Shown: positions 30,846-40,099, numbered from the stretch's first letter. The stretch is DNA of 64,000 nt from Rhodococcus sp. 105337 (GCF_012844225.1 NZ_JABAGQ010000002.1:186001-250000); one strand, 5' to 3'. Numbers and translations are program-made. The notes: generated from the letters alone by a model not told the origin.

Positions 30846-32081
30846 ATGGCGATATCGGACATCAAGGAATACGCGCACCTTACGGAGGCGGACGTCGAGG
30901 CCATCGGCCGCGAGCTCGATGCCATCCGGCGCGATATCGAGGAGTCGCGCGGTGAGCGCGACGCCCGATACGTCCGCAACACGATCCGGTTGCAGCGCGG
31001 CCTCGAGGTCGGTGGACGTCTGGTCCTGTTCGGTTCCAAGAAGCGCTCGCTGTGGTGGCTGGGCACCGGAATGCTCTCGTTGTCGAAGATCATCGAGAAC
31101 ATGGAGCTCGGGCACAACGTGATGCACGGGCAGTGGGACTGGATGAACGACCCAGAGGTCCACTCCGCCAACTGGGAGTGGGACAACGTCGATCCGTCGG
31201 CGCACTGGAAGATCACCCACAACCACCTGCACCACAAGTTCACGAACATCCTGGGTATGGACGACGATGTGGGCTACGGGTTGCTCCGCGTCACCCGCGA
31301 CCAGCGTTGGAAGCCGTTCTACCTCGGCAACATCGCCTACAACGCGATCCTGGCGTCGCTGTTCCAGTACGGCATCGCGATCCAGTTGCTCGAACTCGGC
31401 AAGGTCATCCAGGGTCGCGACGACCGCGAGATCACCAAGAAGCACGGCGCCGAGGTGCTCGCGAAGATCGCGAAGCAGGACCTGCGCGACTACGTCGTCT
31501 ATCCGGCGCTCACGGGCAAGTCGTGGAAGACCACGATCACCGCGAACGCCACGGCGAACTTCGTCCGCAACGTGTGGACCAACGCCGTGATCTTCTGCGG
31601 GCACTTCCCGGACGGTGCGGAGAAGTTCACGAAGCAGGACGTCGAGAACGAGACGCACGCCGAGTGGTACCTCCGGCAGATGCTCGGGTCCGCCAACATC
31701 TCCGGCGGCAAGATCATGGACTTCATGACCGGCAACCTGAGCTACCAGATCGAGCACCACATCTACCCGGACCTGCCGTCCAACCGGTACGCGGAGATCG
31801 CCGTGCGCGTGCGGCAGTTGTGCGACAAGTACGACCTGCCGTACACCACCGGTCCGCTGGCCGTGCAGTACTGGAAGTCCTGGCGCACCATCGCGAAGCT
31901 CTCGCTACCCGACAAGTTCCTCAAGGACGACCGCGACGCCGCCCCCGAGACCGCATCGGAGCGGGGCTTCGGTGGCCCGGCGGAGATCGATCCGGTCACC
32001 GGACGCCGGCGCGGTCTGGCCACCACGATCGAGACGACCCGCAAGCGCGGTCTCGTCCGCAGGATTCTCGGCATGCGCTGA
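30846..32081 (+). CDS. desA3: Membrane fatty acyl desaturase, DesA3-like (paralogue 2)
   Basis: 411-residue desaturase, closer to mycobacterial DesA3 in arrangement (reductase upstream, rsgA downstream). Boxes: HNVMH, HNHLHH and QIEHH. It shares about two thirds of residues with paralogue 1 by eye; blocks such as IIENMELGHNVMHGQWDWMND and ANFVRNVW are identical or nearly so, while the second box and the loops before the third differ. ATG 30846 with the operator close upstream gives it a promoter separate from the reductase-desaturase pair. The C-terminus is basic. A terminator follows. Confidence 0.93.
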   Translation: MAISDIKEYAHLTEADVEAIGRELDAIRRDIEESRGERDARYVRNTIRLQRGLEVGGRLVLFGSKKRSLWWLGTGMLSLSKIIENMELGHNVMHGQWDWMNDPEVHSANWEWDNVDPSAHWKITHNHLHHKFTNILGMDDDVGYGLLRVTRDQRWKPFYLGNIAYNAILASLFQYGIAIQLLELGKVIQGRDDREITKKHGAEVLAKIAKQDLRDYVVYPALTGKSWKTTITANATANFVRNVWTNAVIFCGHFPDGAEKFTKQDVENETHAEWYLRQMLGSANISGGKIMDFMTGNLSYQIEHHIYPDLPSNRYAEIAVRVRQLCDKYDLPYTTGPLAVQYWKSWRTIAKLSLPDKFLKDDRDAAPETASERGFGGPAEIDPVTGRRRGLATTIETTRKRGLVRRILGMR

Positions 32082-32115
32082 GTTCGCGAGCGTGTGCTGC
32101 ACGCCCCGAACGTTG

Positions 32116-32153
32116 ATCGAACCCCGGCACCGGAACTGGTGCCGGGGTTCGAT
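32116..32153. terminator. Bidirectional terminator, desA3 / rsgA
   Basis: ATCGAACCCCGGCACC (32116-32131) pairs with GGTGCCGGGGTTCGAT (32138-32153) around GGAACT, a 16-base perfect stem in the 80-base convergent gap. Confidence 0.8.
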
Positions 32154-32161
32154 GCATTCGA

Positions 32162-33181
32162 TCACCAGGAGTCGTTGGACGCCAGCGAGGCGAGCAGTTC
32201 GCGCACGGCCTGCGCCCGGCGCAGCGACTTGCCCTCGAGGCGGTCGAGCGCGCACTCGGGGTCGGCGGGCGGCCCGAGATGCGTACAGCCGCGGGGGCAG
32301 TCGGCGACCGCCGCGGCGAGATCGGTGAAGGCCGCGACGACGTCGTCGGGCTGGATGTGCGCGAGTCCGAACGACCGGATGCCCGGAGTGTCGACCACCC
32401 AGCCACCGGACGGAAGCGGAAGTGCGACGGACTGGGTCGACGTGTGCCGGCCCTTCCCGACACCGGAGACCACACCCGTGGCGCGGTCGGCGTCGGGGAC
32501 GAGGCGATTGACGAGGGTCGATTTGCCGACGCCGGAGTGGCCGACCAATGCGGTGACCCGGCCGGTGAGACGCTCGGTGAGGTCGGAAAGATCGTTGTCC
32601 TGGCCGACGGCCAGCACGGGGATGTCCAGATCGGCGAACTGCGACGCGAATTCCTCCGGGTCGGCGAGATCGCTCTTGGTCAGCCCCAGCATCGGGGCGA
32701 GCCCGCCCGCGTACGCGGCGACCAGCGCGCGCTCCACGAGCCCGGTGCGCGGCGGCGGATCGGCGAGTGCGACGACGATGAGCAGTTGCGACGCGTTCGC
32801 CACCACGATCCGTTCGAACGGGTCCGTGTCGTCGGCTGTCCTGCGGAGCACGGTGGTGCGTTCCTCGACCCGCACGATGCGCGACAGGCTGTCGGGACGG
32901 CCGGAAAGGTCGCCGACCACCCCCACCCTGTCTCCGACGACGATCGGTGTACGGCCCAGTTCGCGTGCGCGCATCGCCACCACGGGTCGCTGCGGATCGC
33001 CACCCAGGACGACCCCCCAGCGCCCACGGTCCACCGAGAACACCATGCCCTCCACCGCATCGAGGTGGGCGGGCCGATCCTTGGTACGCGGTCGCGAACT
33101 CTTGCCCGGACGGACCCGGACGTCGGACTCGTCGTACTGCCGCCGGCTCAGGAGCGTGCTCCCGTCAACATCGCCGCCCAC
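32162..33181 (-). CDS. rsgA: Ribosome small-subunit GTPase RsgA
   Basis: Circularly permuted GTPase that checks 30S maturation and is active on the ribosome. Motifs appear in permuted order: G4 as LTKSDL, then G1 GHSGVGKST, then G3 DTPGIRSFG. The C-terminal zinc site is [16 protein letters not shown]. The N-terminal OB domain follows an Arg/Lys-rich start ([17 protein letters not shown]). 339 residues from a GTG at 33181, which overlaps the aroA end by 34 bases; no later in-frame start fits the conserved [10 protein letters not shown]. Co-transcribed with aroA. Confidence 0.92.
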   Translation of the reverse strand: MGGDVDGSTLLSRRQYDESDVRVRPGKSSRPRTKDRPAHLDAVEGMVFSVDRGRWGVVLGGDPQRPVVAMRARELGRTPIVVGDRVGVVGDLSGRPDSLSRIVRVEERTTVLRRTADDTDPFERIVVANASQLLIVVALADPPPRTGLVERALVAAYAGGLAPMLGLTKSDLADPEEFASQFADLDIPVLAVGQDNDLSDLTERLTGRVTALVGHSGVGKSTLVNRLVPDADRATGVVSGVGKGRHTSTQSVALPLPSGGWVVDTPGIRSFGLAHIQPDDVVAAFTDLAAAVADCPRGCTHLGPPADPECALDRLEGKSLRRAQAVRELLASLASNDSW

Positions 33182-34434
33182 AGACCTTCGAATCCGGGGA
33201 GGGTCTTGGCGGTCGTGCCGATGTCCTCGACCTCGACGCCGTCGACGACGAGACCGAGGATCGCGCCGGCAGTCGCCATCCGGTGGTCGGCGTAGGAGTG
33301 CCAGACACCGCCTGTCAGGGTGGCCGGTTCGATCAGGAGGCCGTCCTCGGTTTCCGTGGCGATGCCGCCGAGCCGGCCGATCTCGGCTGCCAGCGCGGCG
33401 AGCCGGTCGGTCTCGTGGCCCCGCAGGTGTGCGATACCGCGAAGACGCGAGGGGGTCGATGCCAGCGTGGCCACCGCGGCCACCGTGGGCGTCAGTTCAC
33501 CGACGTCGTGCAGGTCGATGTCGATGCCGGTGAGCGTGGCCGGCCCTCGCACCGTGAGCGTCCCGTCCGACAGCGACACAGCCGCTCCCATGCGCTCGAG
33601 GATGTCCCGGATGGCGTCGCCGGCCTGCGTGGTCTTCTCCGGCCAGCACGGGACCGACACCGTGCCTCCGGTGACCGCGGCGGCGGCGAGAAACGGGGTG
33701 GCATTCGAGAGGTCCGGTTCGACGACGACGTCGTGGGCGGCGATCGGGCCGGGCAGAACCCGCCACGTGTTCGCCTCCGAGGTGTCGACGTGCACGCCCG
33801 CGTCACGGAGCATGTCGACCGTCATATCGATGTGCGGGGTGGACGGGACGGGCTTGCCGTCGTGGTGCACGGTCACACCGTCGTCGAACCTCGCGGCGGA
33901 GAGCAACAGACCGGACACGAACTGCGACGACCCGGACGCATCGATCGTGACGGACCCGCCGCGCACGCCGGCGCGACCGTGGACCGTGAAGGGCAGCGTG
34001 TCGCCGTCGATGTGCGCGCCGAGTGCCCGGAGTGCGTCGAGCACCGTGCCCATCGGCCGGGATCGTGCCTGCTCGTCCCCGTCGAAGCGGACGTCCCCGT
34101 CGGCCAGGGCAGCCACCGGCGGAACGAAGCGCATCACGGTCCCCGCGAGGCCGCAGTCCACCGCGCCGGCTCGCAGGGGTCCCGGCGTCACATCCAGGGT
34201 GGTGCCGCCGTCGCGCTCGGTGATCGCGGCGCCGAGGGATCGCAGCGCAGCGATCATGAGGTCGGTGTCGCGGCTGCGCAGCGCTCCGGTGACCGTCGAG
34301 GGGCCGACCGCCAGGGCGGCCAGGACGAGGGCACGGTTGGTGATGGATTTGGATCCAGGCAGCGTCACGGACGCGTCGACGGGGGACACGGCTCGGGGTG
34401 CTTTCCACAGGCTCACCCGTCCATCTTCGCCCAT
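33148..34434 (-). CDS. aroA: 5-Enolpyruvylshikimate-3-phosphate synthase
   Basis: Transfers enolpyruvate from PEP to shikimate-3-phosphate in the shikimate pathway. Signature segments: [56 protein letters not shown] and the C-terminal [11 protein letters not shown]. The PEP loop reads GLAGTVMRF and SKSITNR. The start is not certain: ATG 34434 (428 residues) was chosen over the longer frame that crosses the divergent SRAP start; GTG 34416 (VSLWKAPR) is nearer to the mycobacterial start. Confidence 0.94.
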   Translation of the reverse strand: MGEDGRVSLWKAPRAVSPVDASVTLPGSKSITNRALVLAALAVGPSTVTGALRSRDTDLMIAALRSLGAAITERDGGTTLDVTPGPLRAGAVDCGLAGTVMRFVPPVAALADGDVRFDGDEQARSRPMGTVLDALRALGAHIDGDTLPFTVHGRAGVRGGSVTIDASGSSQFVSGLLLSAARFDDGVTVHHDGKPVPSTPHIDMTVDMLRDAGVHVDTSEANTWRVLPGPIAAHDVVVEPDLSNATPFLAAAAVTGGTVSVPCWPEKTTQAGDAIRDILERMGAAVSLSDGTLTVRGPATLTGIDIDLHDVGELTPTVAAVATLASTPSRLRGIAHLRGHETDRLAALAAEIGRLGGIATETEDGLLIEPATLTGGVWHSYADHRMATAGAILGLVVDGVEVEDIGTTAKTLPGFEGLWAAMLTGARS

Positions 34435-34513
34435 CGTCCGCCCGGGCATCGACTCCCACCCGTCCGCGCGACCGGTGTGTGCCGTGTCGGCGGTCGCTGC
34501 CACACTCGTGGGC

Positions 34514-35260
34514 ATGTGCGGCAGGTATGCATCGACGGCCGATCCGGCCACTCTCGCGATGGAACTCGACGCGATCGACGAGACGGGCGACGAGGAACTG
34601 CGGCCCGACTACAACGTCGCGCCCACCACGCAGGTGCTCACCGTGGTGGCGCGGCACGACCGCGACGATGCGGACGGCCCGGCGCGGCGCCGTATCCGGC
34701 GGATGCGCTGGGGACTGGTGCCTCCGTTCGCGAAGGAGGTGTCTTCGGGCGCTCCGCTGTTCAATGCGCGGTCCGAGTCGGTGGCAACCAAACCGTCGTT
34801 CGCGCATTCGCTGCGTTACCGACGGTGCCTCGTTCCGATGGACGGCTGGTACGAGTGGCAGGTGGAACCGGCGCCGGACGGCAAGACCCGCAAGGTGCCG
34901 TATTTCATGGCGCCCGCCGACGGTGCACGCGTCCACATGGCGGGTCTGTGGGCGGTGTGGCGCGATCCGCGTACCCCCGACGCGTCACCGCTCATGAGCA
35001 CCACGATCCTCACCGCGGATTCCGTTGCGCAACTGGGCAATATGCACCACCGGATGCCCCTGATGCTCCCGCCCGAGCGGTGGGATGCCTGGCTCGATCC
35101 CGACAGCCTCGGACACCCCGACCTCATCGTGCCGAGCGAAGACGCCGTGGCGCGGATTCGGATCCGCAGGGTGTCGGACAAGGTCAACAGCGTGCGCAAC
35201 AACGGCCCGGAACTGCTCGTGCCCGACGACGGCGCCGGCGACCAGATGGCGCTGCTGTAG
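34514..35260 (+). CDS. SRAP-domain protein (HMCES/YedK family)
   Basis: Forms a covalent thiazolidine link with abasic sites in single-stranded DNA and shields them. The catalytic Cys2 directly follows Met (MCGRYAST), GWYEW carries the conserved Glu, and HHRMPLML has the catalytic His. 248 residues. A CACACT close to the ATG and no Shine-Dalgarno suggest a short leader. It ends inside a 28-base tandem duplication at the junction with ybaK. Corresponds to Rv3226c. Confidence 0.92.
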   Translation: MCGRYASTADPATLAMELDAIDETGDEELRPDYNVAPTTQVLTVVARHDRDDADGPARRRIRRMRWGLVPPFAKEVSSGAPLFNARSESVATKPSFAHSLRYRRCLVPMDGWYEWQVEPAPDGKTRKVPYFMAPADGARVHMAGLWAVWRDPRTPDASPLMSTTILTADSVAQLGNMHHRMPLMLPPERWDAWLDPDSLGHPDLIVPSEDAVARIRIRRVSDKVNSVRNNGPELLVPDDGAGDQMALL

Positions 35261-35308
35261 CGGCTGCGCCGTCAGTGACCTGCTGTAGCGGCTGCGCCGT
35301 CAGTGACC
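35253..35308. repeat. 28-bp perfect tandem duplication at a convergent gene junction
   Basis: Bases 35253-35280 are repeated exactly at 35281-35308, followed by five more bases of a third copy. Each copy contains the TAG of the SRAP gene and the reverse stop of ybaK, so the duplication separated the two stops from about 11 to 39 bases without harming either protein. Confidence 0.95.
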
Positions 35309-35797
35309 TGCTGCGACCGGGGCGACCACGGCTCCGGTCAGGCGGATCAGGTCCGCGGGGGCGAGTTCGATTTCGAGGCCGCGCCGCCCCGCGCTGCACA
35401 ACACCTTGTCCCAGTGGCCCGCCGACGCGTCGATCACCGTCGGGAGGCGTTTGCGCTGACCGAGCGGGGAGATGCCACCGAGTACGTAGCCGGTCGCGCG
35501 TTCCGCGGCGGCGCGCTCGGCCATCGTGGCCTTGCCGCCACCGAGCGCCGCCGACGCGGCCTTGAGCGACAGCGTCTCCGGGACGGGGACGACGGCGACG
35601 CCCAGCTTGCCGGACGGCAGGGCGATCACGAGTGTCTTGAAGATCTGGGCGGGCACCACGCCGAGGCGGTCGGCGAGCGCCTCGACCGCCTCGGATCCGA
35701 AAGAGCCGGACCGAGGGTCGTGGGGGTATTCGTGGACCACGTGGGGCACCTTCTCGCGGGTGAGAAGCGTGGTGGCGGGGGTCGACGTGGATGCCAT
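35300..35797 (-). CDS. ybaK: Cys-tRNA(Pro)/Cys-tRNA(Cys) deacylase YbaK
   Basis: 165-residue trans-editing deacylase that hydrolyses mischarged Cys-tRNA(Pro). Family blocks: YPHDPRSGSFGSEAVEALA, IFKTLVIALPSGKLGVAVVPV with the catalytic Lys, ATGYVLGGISPLGQRKRLPTVID and the C-terminal GLEIELAPADLIRLTGA. In M. tuberculosis this gene is split (Rv3224A/B); here it is intact. ATG 35797. The stop lies in the second copy of the tandem duplication. Confidence 0.92.
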   Translation of the reverse strand: MASTSTPATTLLTREKVPHVVHEYPHDPRSGSFGSEAVEALADRLGVVPAQIFKTLVIALPSGKLGVAVVPVPETLSLKAASAALGGGKATMAERAAAERATGYVLGGISPLGQRKRLPTVIDASAGHWDKVLCSAGRRGLEIELAPADLIRLTGAVVAPVAAGH

Positions 35798-35824
35798 GTG
35801 CTCACCTTAGGCAACAGCGTTCCC

Positions 35825-36427
35825 TCATTCTGTGGCAACGCGCTGCGGCGACCGGCGCGCATAGGCTCGCGCGGCCCGCACCCGGTCGCCGCACCGAGTG
35901 CAGCACCAGTACCGGCGTGCGTGAGTGCGCAGCAGGAAGCGATCGCACGGGGTCGCACCGCAGCGGGATATGAGCGATGCGCTCTCGCCGGTCAGCAACG
36001 CGGCGGCGTCCTCGGCGATCTGCATCATCGCGTGCTCGACGATCCGAGTCGTCGGATGGATCGAGGTCCGGCGTAATCCCGTCTTCTCCTCGTACCTGAG
36101 GACGACCGCGCTGGGCACGGTGGTGAGTGCTCGGTTGATGCCCTCCAGTGCCGCCGGATCGGGAGCGTTCCCGTTCACATGGGCGGCGAACACCGTGCGC
36201 AGGTCCGTCCGCAATCCGACGAGTTGGCTCCGGCAGTAGGCCAGAAGTTCGGTGTCGCGAGGCGCGAGACCGTGACCGATCAGCCATCCGGTGGCCTCCG
36301 TCGGCGTGCTCAATTCGTCTGCCTCGAGTCCGCCGGGGAGGCTCACGGTGCTGTTGACCAGCGCCAGACTCCAGTGAGTCTCGGCGCCGGGCGCCGGCGG
36401 GAGCGGAATCGTCACCATGCCTCTCAT
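35825..36427 (-). CDS. CGNR zinc-finger protein (ABATE domain)
   Basis: About 200-residue putative transcription regulator. An N-terminal ABATE-type helical region is followed by a C-terminal CGNR zinc finger, CGATPCDRFLLRTHARRYWCCTRCGDRVRAARAY; the name-giving motif here is CGDR. The final basic helix may contact DNA. Starts at 36427 and 36418 are nine bases apart and cannot be separated; neither has a clean ribosome site. It is divergent from the luciferase-like gene with repeated elements between, so it probably controls that gene. Confidence 0.78.
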   Translation of the reverse strand: MRGMVTIPLPPAPGAETHWSLALVNSTVSLPGGLEADELSTPTEATGWLIGHGLAPRDTELLAYCRSQLVGLRTDLRTVFAAHVNGNAPDPAALEGINRALTTVPSAVVLRYEEKTGLRRTSIHPTTRIVEHAMMQIAEDAAALLTGESASLISRCGATPCDRFLLRTHARRYWCCTRCGDRVRAARAYARRSPQRVATE

Positions 36428-36442
36428 GGTAACCGTTGTGGT

Positions 36443-36500
36443 TTTCCGTGAGATCCCCGTACAGTGAACCTCACGTTGAATGGCAACTGTTTCCGTGAGA
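36443..36500. promoter_or_regulatory. Direct repeats in the CGNR / LLM divergent promoter
   Basis: TTTCCGTGAGA occurs at 36443-36453 and again at 36490-36500, 47 bases apart in the same orientation, within the 87-base gap. Their spacing (about 4.5 helical turns) and position suggest operators, probably for the CGNR protein. Confidence 0.45.
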
Positions 36501-36514
36501 GTTGAGATCGCTTC

Positions 36515-37582
36515 ATGCTCGAGCCGCGCACGTCCGGCACCGCCCCTTTTTCCCTTTCCGTGCTCGACAACGCACATACCGGCGTCGGGAGCACCGTTCA
36601 GGAGACCTTCCAGGAGATCATCGCGCTGGCGAAGCTGGCCGACCGGCGGGGATACCGACGTTTCTGGATGTCCGAACACCACGCGATGCCGGGCGCTGCC
36701 ACGTCGTCACCCCAATTGATGGTGGCGCGATTGACCGGCGAAACCGAACGCATCCGGCTCGGTGCGGGCGGGGTCATGCTGCCCAACCATGCGCCCCTGG
36801 TGATTGCCGAACAGTTCGGCATGCTCGACACCCTGGCCCCCGGGCGGATCGATCTCGGCGTCGGCCGGGCACCCGGCACGGACGGCGCGACCGCGGCAGC
36901 GCTGCGGCGGCATCGTGGCGCCGGCGACGACTTTCCTCAGCAGGTTCTGGAACTGCTCGGGTTTCTCGACGACGAGTTTCCGCAGGGACATCCTTACCGC
37001 GACGTTCACGCGGTACCCGGTCCGTGGCAGGCCGAGCAGAACGAAGTACCCCGAGCCACGACCCGGCCCGGCGTGTGGATCCTGGGTTCCTCGCCGTACT
37101 CCGCGCAGTTGGCAGGGCAGCTAGGGCTGCCCTATGCCTTCGCCTTGCAATTCGGCAGCGCCGATGTCGTCACCGCTATGGCGCTGTACCGCAAGCATTT
37201 CCGGCCGTCCGCCGTGCTCGCGGAGCCGTACGGTCTGGTCAGCGTCGGAGTCGTTGCCGACGACGATCCCGTGGAGGCCCGGCGTCAATCCGCGTCCACC
37301 GCGATGGGCATGTTGCGGATGTTCCGGCGCGAGCCGTACCCCCTGCTTCGTCCGGAAGACGTCGAGGCATATCCCGCCACCGCCCAGGAGCGGCAGATCC
37401 TGGACGAATGGACGGACCGCACGCTGCACGGCACAGCGCCGACCGTGGCCCACCGCCTCGAGCAACTCCACGAGCACACCGGCGTCGACGAGGTGATGCT
37501 GGTTCTGGTGGGCCACTCCCGGCAGGCCCAGGCCAGAACAGTGGAACTCATGGCCGATCACTACGGTCTGCCCGGACTCTGA
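36515..37582 (+). CDS. Luciferase-like (LLM) flavin/F420-dependent oxidoreductase
   Basis: 355-residue luciferase-like monooxygenase of the MsnO8-like group. Marker segments: FSLSVLDNAHTG at the start, RFWMSEHHAMPG, IRLGAGGVMLPNHAPLVIAE, GMLDTLAPGRIDLGVGRAPGTD and WILGSSPYSAQLA. The enzyme may use FMNH2 or F420; I cannot separate these by eye. ATG 36515 lies in the divergent gap with the CGNR gene. It is followed by the isochorismatase-like gene and may work with it on a small cyclic or heteroatom substrate, but that is speculation. Confidence 0.88.
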   Translation: MLEPRTSGTAPFSLSVLDNAHTGVGSTVQETFQEIIALAKLADRRGYRRFWMSEHHAMPGAATSSPQLMVARLTGETERIRLGAGGVMLPNHAPLVIAEQFGMLDTLAPGRIDLGVGRAPGTDGATAAALRRHRGAGDDFPQQVLELLGFLDDEFPQGHPYRDVHAVPGPWQAEQNEVPRATTRPGVWILGSSPYSAQLAGQLGLPYAFALQFGSADVVTAMALYRKHFRPSAVLAEPYGLVSVGVVADDDPVEARRQSASTAMGMLRMFRREPYPLLRPEDVEAYPATAQERQILDEWTDRTLHGTAPTVAHRLEQLHEHTGVDEVMLVLVGHSRQAQARTVELMADHYGLPGL

Positions 37583-37672
37583 CAAGCACAATCCCGGTAC
37601 GACACGGACGCATCGAACAACTCGGCGCATCCGCACACTCGACCACTCGGTCGTCTCGAGAAGGAGAACACC

Positions 37673-38305
37673 ATGACGTCCCCCCGCCGCGCGCTGCTCG
37701 TCGTCGACGTGCAGAACGAGTACTTCGACGGTCCCATGCAGATTCAATATCCTCCGCGCGAGGCGACCCTTGCGAACATCACGCGGGTCCTCGACCACGC
37801 CGACGCCGCCGGGCTTCCCGTCGCCGTCGTCCAGCACACACTCCCGGCCGAGGCTCCTGTCTACGCGGAAGGGTCGCACGGCTGGCAGCTGCATCCGGAC
37901 GTGGCCGCCCGGGTCAAGCCGCACTGGAAGCAGGTCACCAAGAACTACGGGTCGGTGTTCGGCAACACCGACGTGGCGCAGTGGCTGCGTGAGCAGAACG
38001 TCGACACCATCACGATCGTCGGTTACATGACCAACAACTGCGATCTGGCCACTGCCGCAGAAGCCGAAGTGCACGGCCTCGTCGCGGAGATCATCTCCGA
38101 CGCCACCGGCGCGATCCACCTCGCCAACGCAGCGGGCAAGGTTTCTGCCGAGCAGGTTCACACCACACTGATGACGCTGTTCCACTCCAACTTCGCCGCG
38201 GTCGCGAGCACCGAGATGTGGACCGACGCCGTGTCGTCGGGCACCGCCCTTCCCAAGGACAATCTCGTCGCGTCGGCACTCGAGGGACGAAACTCCTTCA
38301 GCTGA
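37673..38305 (+). CDS. Isochorismatase-family cysteine hydrolase
   Basis: 210-residue cysteine hydrolase. The triad is Asp12 (VVDVQNEYF), Lys90 (VTKNYGSVFGNT) and Cys123 (MTNNCDLAT), with a cis-peptide region near VGYMTNNC. Family members hydrolyse amides or vinyl ethers such as nicotinamide, N-carbamoyl compounds or isochorismate; the substrate is unknown. The ATG is preceded by AAGGAGAA. It is 90 bases after the LLM gene in the same direction. Confidence 0.88.
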   Translation: MTSPRRALLVVDVQNEYFDGPMQIQYPPREATLANITRVLDHADAAGLPVAVVQHTLPAEAPVYAEGSHGWQLHPDVAARVKPHWKQVTKNYGSVFGNTDVAQWLREQNVDTITIVGYMTNNCDLATAAEAEVHGLVAEIISDATGAIHLANAAGKVSAEQVHTTLMTLFHSNFAAVASTEMWTDAVSSGTALPKDNLVASALEGRNSFS

Positions 38306-38340
38306 CGCCGGGTCTTCCGCACGGAGGAGACCGAGACATC

Positions 38341-38374
38341 AGGACGGACGTTCAGGACGGACGTTCAGGACGGA
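38341..38374. repeat. 13-bp tandem repeat at a convergent gene end
   Basis: AGGACGGACGTTC stands at 38341-38353 and 38354-38366, followed by eight bases of a third copy. The stop codon of the minus-strand acetyltransferase (38365-38367) lies across the second unit boundary. Confidence 0.9.
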
Positions 38375-38916
38375 TGAGAGCGGGCGCCGCACCCTTCGGG
38401 GTTCGGCGCACGCTTCGCAAGCAAAGGACGCGTACTCGGCGCCACCGGCCGAAGCGGCAGAGTCAACGTCATGTAGACGCTGTGGGGATCGTCCCGGTAA
38501 TCACCGAAGGGCCCACAGACGACGAAGCCCGCGCCGGCATACAGTGCCCGCGCCGGAGCGAAGAACTCCGTGCTTCCCGTCTCCAGCGAGATTTGCCGGA
38601 CACCGCGTGAGACCGCGTCGGCGAGCAGGTGGCGCAGGATTTCCCGGCCCACCCCGTGTCCTCTCCGGCGAGGGTCCGTGCGCATCGACTTGAGCTCTTC
38701 GTGCTCGTGCCCGAGTGCGGCGAGGGCACCTGTCGCTGCGATTGCCTCACCCCACTCGCCGACCCAGAGCCGCACGCCCGGCTGCCGGAGACCGGACAGG
38801 TCCAGGGCGTGCCTGCTCTCCGGGGGCGCCGTCGGGGCGAGCTCGTCCAGATGAGCCTGGAGGAATGCGGCCAGGCGGGGGTCGGAGAAATCGGCGCGAT
38901 GGATGTGGAGCGTCAC
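38365..38916 (-). CDS. GNAT-family N-acetyltransferase
   Basis: 183-residue acetyltransferase. The acetyl-CoA binding motif A is [21 protein letters not shown] (R/QxxGxG/A type) and motif B is [17 protein letters not shown]. The N-terminal [20 protein letters not shown] resembles the YitI/PhnO-like group. GTG 38916 chosen because conserved sequence begins there; longer frames run into the sigH leader on the other strand. Substrate unknown. The gene end overlaps the 13-base repeats. Confidence 0.85.
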   Translation of the reverse strand: MTLHIHRADFSDPRLAAFLQAHLDELAPTAPPESRHALDLSGLRQPGVRLWVGEWGEAIAATGALAALGHEHEELKSMRTDPRRRGHGVGREILRHLLADAVSRGVRQISLETGSTEFFAPARALYAGAGFVVCGPFGDYRDDPHSVYMTLTLPLRPVAPSTRPLLAKRAPNPEGCGARSHPS

Positions 38917-38986
38917 GGCGCAAGGGTAGCCAGGAGACCCGACGGCCGAGTGCCGAGATCCGGTCTTCGCCGCGTCGCCGCCCGTC

Positions 38987-39013
38987 GGGAACAAGTCCGG
39001 TATGCGGTGTGTT
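38987..39013 (+). promoter_or_regulatory. SigH-type autoregulatory promoter of sigH
   Basis: GGGAAC at 38987-38992 and GTT at 39011-39013, 18 bases apart, match the SigH/SigR consensus (GGAA, about 18 bases, GTT). Transcription would start near 39020 and leave a leader of about 130 bases. This predicts positive autoregulation on disulfide or heat stress. Confidence 0.7.
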
Positions 39014-39149
39014 GACCCCTTCGGACGTGCCCGCCGGCGCGACCGCTGTTGCTCGAGGATCGGAGACCCTGTTGGCAATCCTTTGCCCGCCCCGTCCGGC
39101 TACGGCAGGACCGGTAGCCTTCACGGAGAACGTCGGTGAAGGGATCGGT

Positions 39150-39818
39150 GTGGTCGAGGAGTCTGTCGAACAATTGGCCGAACGGTTCGAGCGTGAGGCA
39201 CTGCCGCTGCTCGACCAGCTCTACGGTGCTGCGTTGCGGATGACCCGCAACCCGGCCGACGCCGAAGATCTCGTCCAGGAGACGTATATCAAGGCGTTTT
39301 CCGCGTTCGCGTCCTTCCGTGAAGGCACGAACATCAAAGCCTGGCTGTACCGCATCCTCACGAACACCTACATCAACTCCTACCGGAAGCGGCAGCGGCA
39401 GCCCGCGCAGTATCCGACGGACGAGATCACCGACTGGCAGCTCGCGGCGACCGCGGAGCACTCGTCGACGGGGCTCCGTTCGGCGGAGGTCGAGGCGCTC
39501 GACGCGCTGCCCGACGACGACATCAAGGCGGCGTTGCAGGAACTCCCCGAAGACTTCCGCATGGCGGTGTATTACGCCGACGTCGAGGGATTTCCGTACA
39601 AGGACATCGCCGAGATCATGGGAACCCCGATCGGGACGGTGATGTCGCGCCTGCACCGCGGCCGCAAGCAACTGCGTGGCCTGCTCGGCGACGTGGCTCG
39701 CGAACGCGGCTTCAATCGCGGCGGTGGAGTCGATGCGGCAGTGGATGTGGAACCGGGCGCGGGTGAACCGTCCGGGAACAGCGAGAACAGCAAGAACAGG
39801 AAGGGAGTCTCGCAGTGA
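39150..39818 (+). CDS. sigH: ECF sigma factor SigH (SigR)
   Basis: Group IV sigma factor for the thiol-oxidative and heat response, inhibited by RshA. Region 2 runs from [31 protein letters not shown] to [21 protein letters not shown]; region 4 includes [21 protein letters not shown] and [23 protein letters not shown]. 222 residues from GTG 39150, with AAGGGA five bases upstream. The frame is open further upstream with possible starts at TTG 39072 and GTG 39027, so an extended form is possible. The C-terminus carries an extra Gly/Asn-rich tail of about 40 residues. It overlaps rshA (GTGA). Confidence 0.95.
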   Translation: MVEESVEQLAERFEREALPLLDQLYGAALRMTRNPADAEDLVQETYIKAFSAFASFREGTNIKAWLYRILTNTYINSYRKRQRQPAQYPTDEITDWQLAATAEHSSTGLRSAEVEALDALPDDDIKAALQELPEDFRMAVYYADVEGFPYKDIAEIMGTPIGTVMSRLHRGRKQLRGLLGDVARERGFNRGGGVDAAVDVEPGAGEPSGNSENSKNRKGVSQ

Positions 39819-40099
39819 GCGAGCCGACAGACTTCGAGCGGGTGGACTGCTCTGCGGTCATTGCGGACGTGTATCTGTTGCTGGATTCCGAGTGTGACGA
39901 AGATGCGCGAGCGAGACTCCAGGGGCACCTCGACGACTGTGGTGCCTGCCTCGAGGCCTACGGCATCGAGGAGAAGATCAAGTCCCTGCTGAGCCGCAAG
40001 TGTGGCGGAGAGCATGCGCCCGCGGGACTGCGGGAACGCCTGGTACTGGAGATCCGCCGGAATGTGGTGGTGCACCACCACCGCGACGCCCAGAACTGA
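39815..40099 (+). CDS. rshA: Zinc-associated anti-sigma factor RshA
   Basis: 94-residue redox-sensing anti-sigma factor for SigH. The ZAS motif HLDDCGAC (Hx3CxxC) binds zinc; disulfide formation releases SigH. Two further Cys lie at positions 12 and in the SRKCGG loop. The GTG overlaps the sigH stop by four bases. The C-terminus is His-rich (VVHHHRD). A strong terminator follows. Confidence 0.93.
   Translation: MSEPTDFERVDCSAVIADVYLLLDSECDEDARARLQGHLDDCGACLEAYGIEEKIKSLLSRKCGGEHAPAGLRERLVLEIRRNVVVHHHRDAQN

Noticed and set aside
36502-37992. 496-residue plus-strand frame overlapping the LLM gene
   Set aside because: Arg-rich shadow in another frame of a clear enzyme gene.
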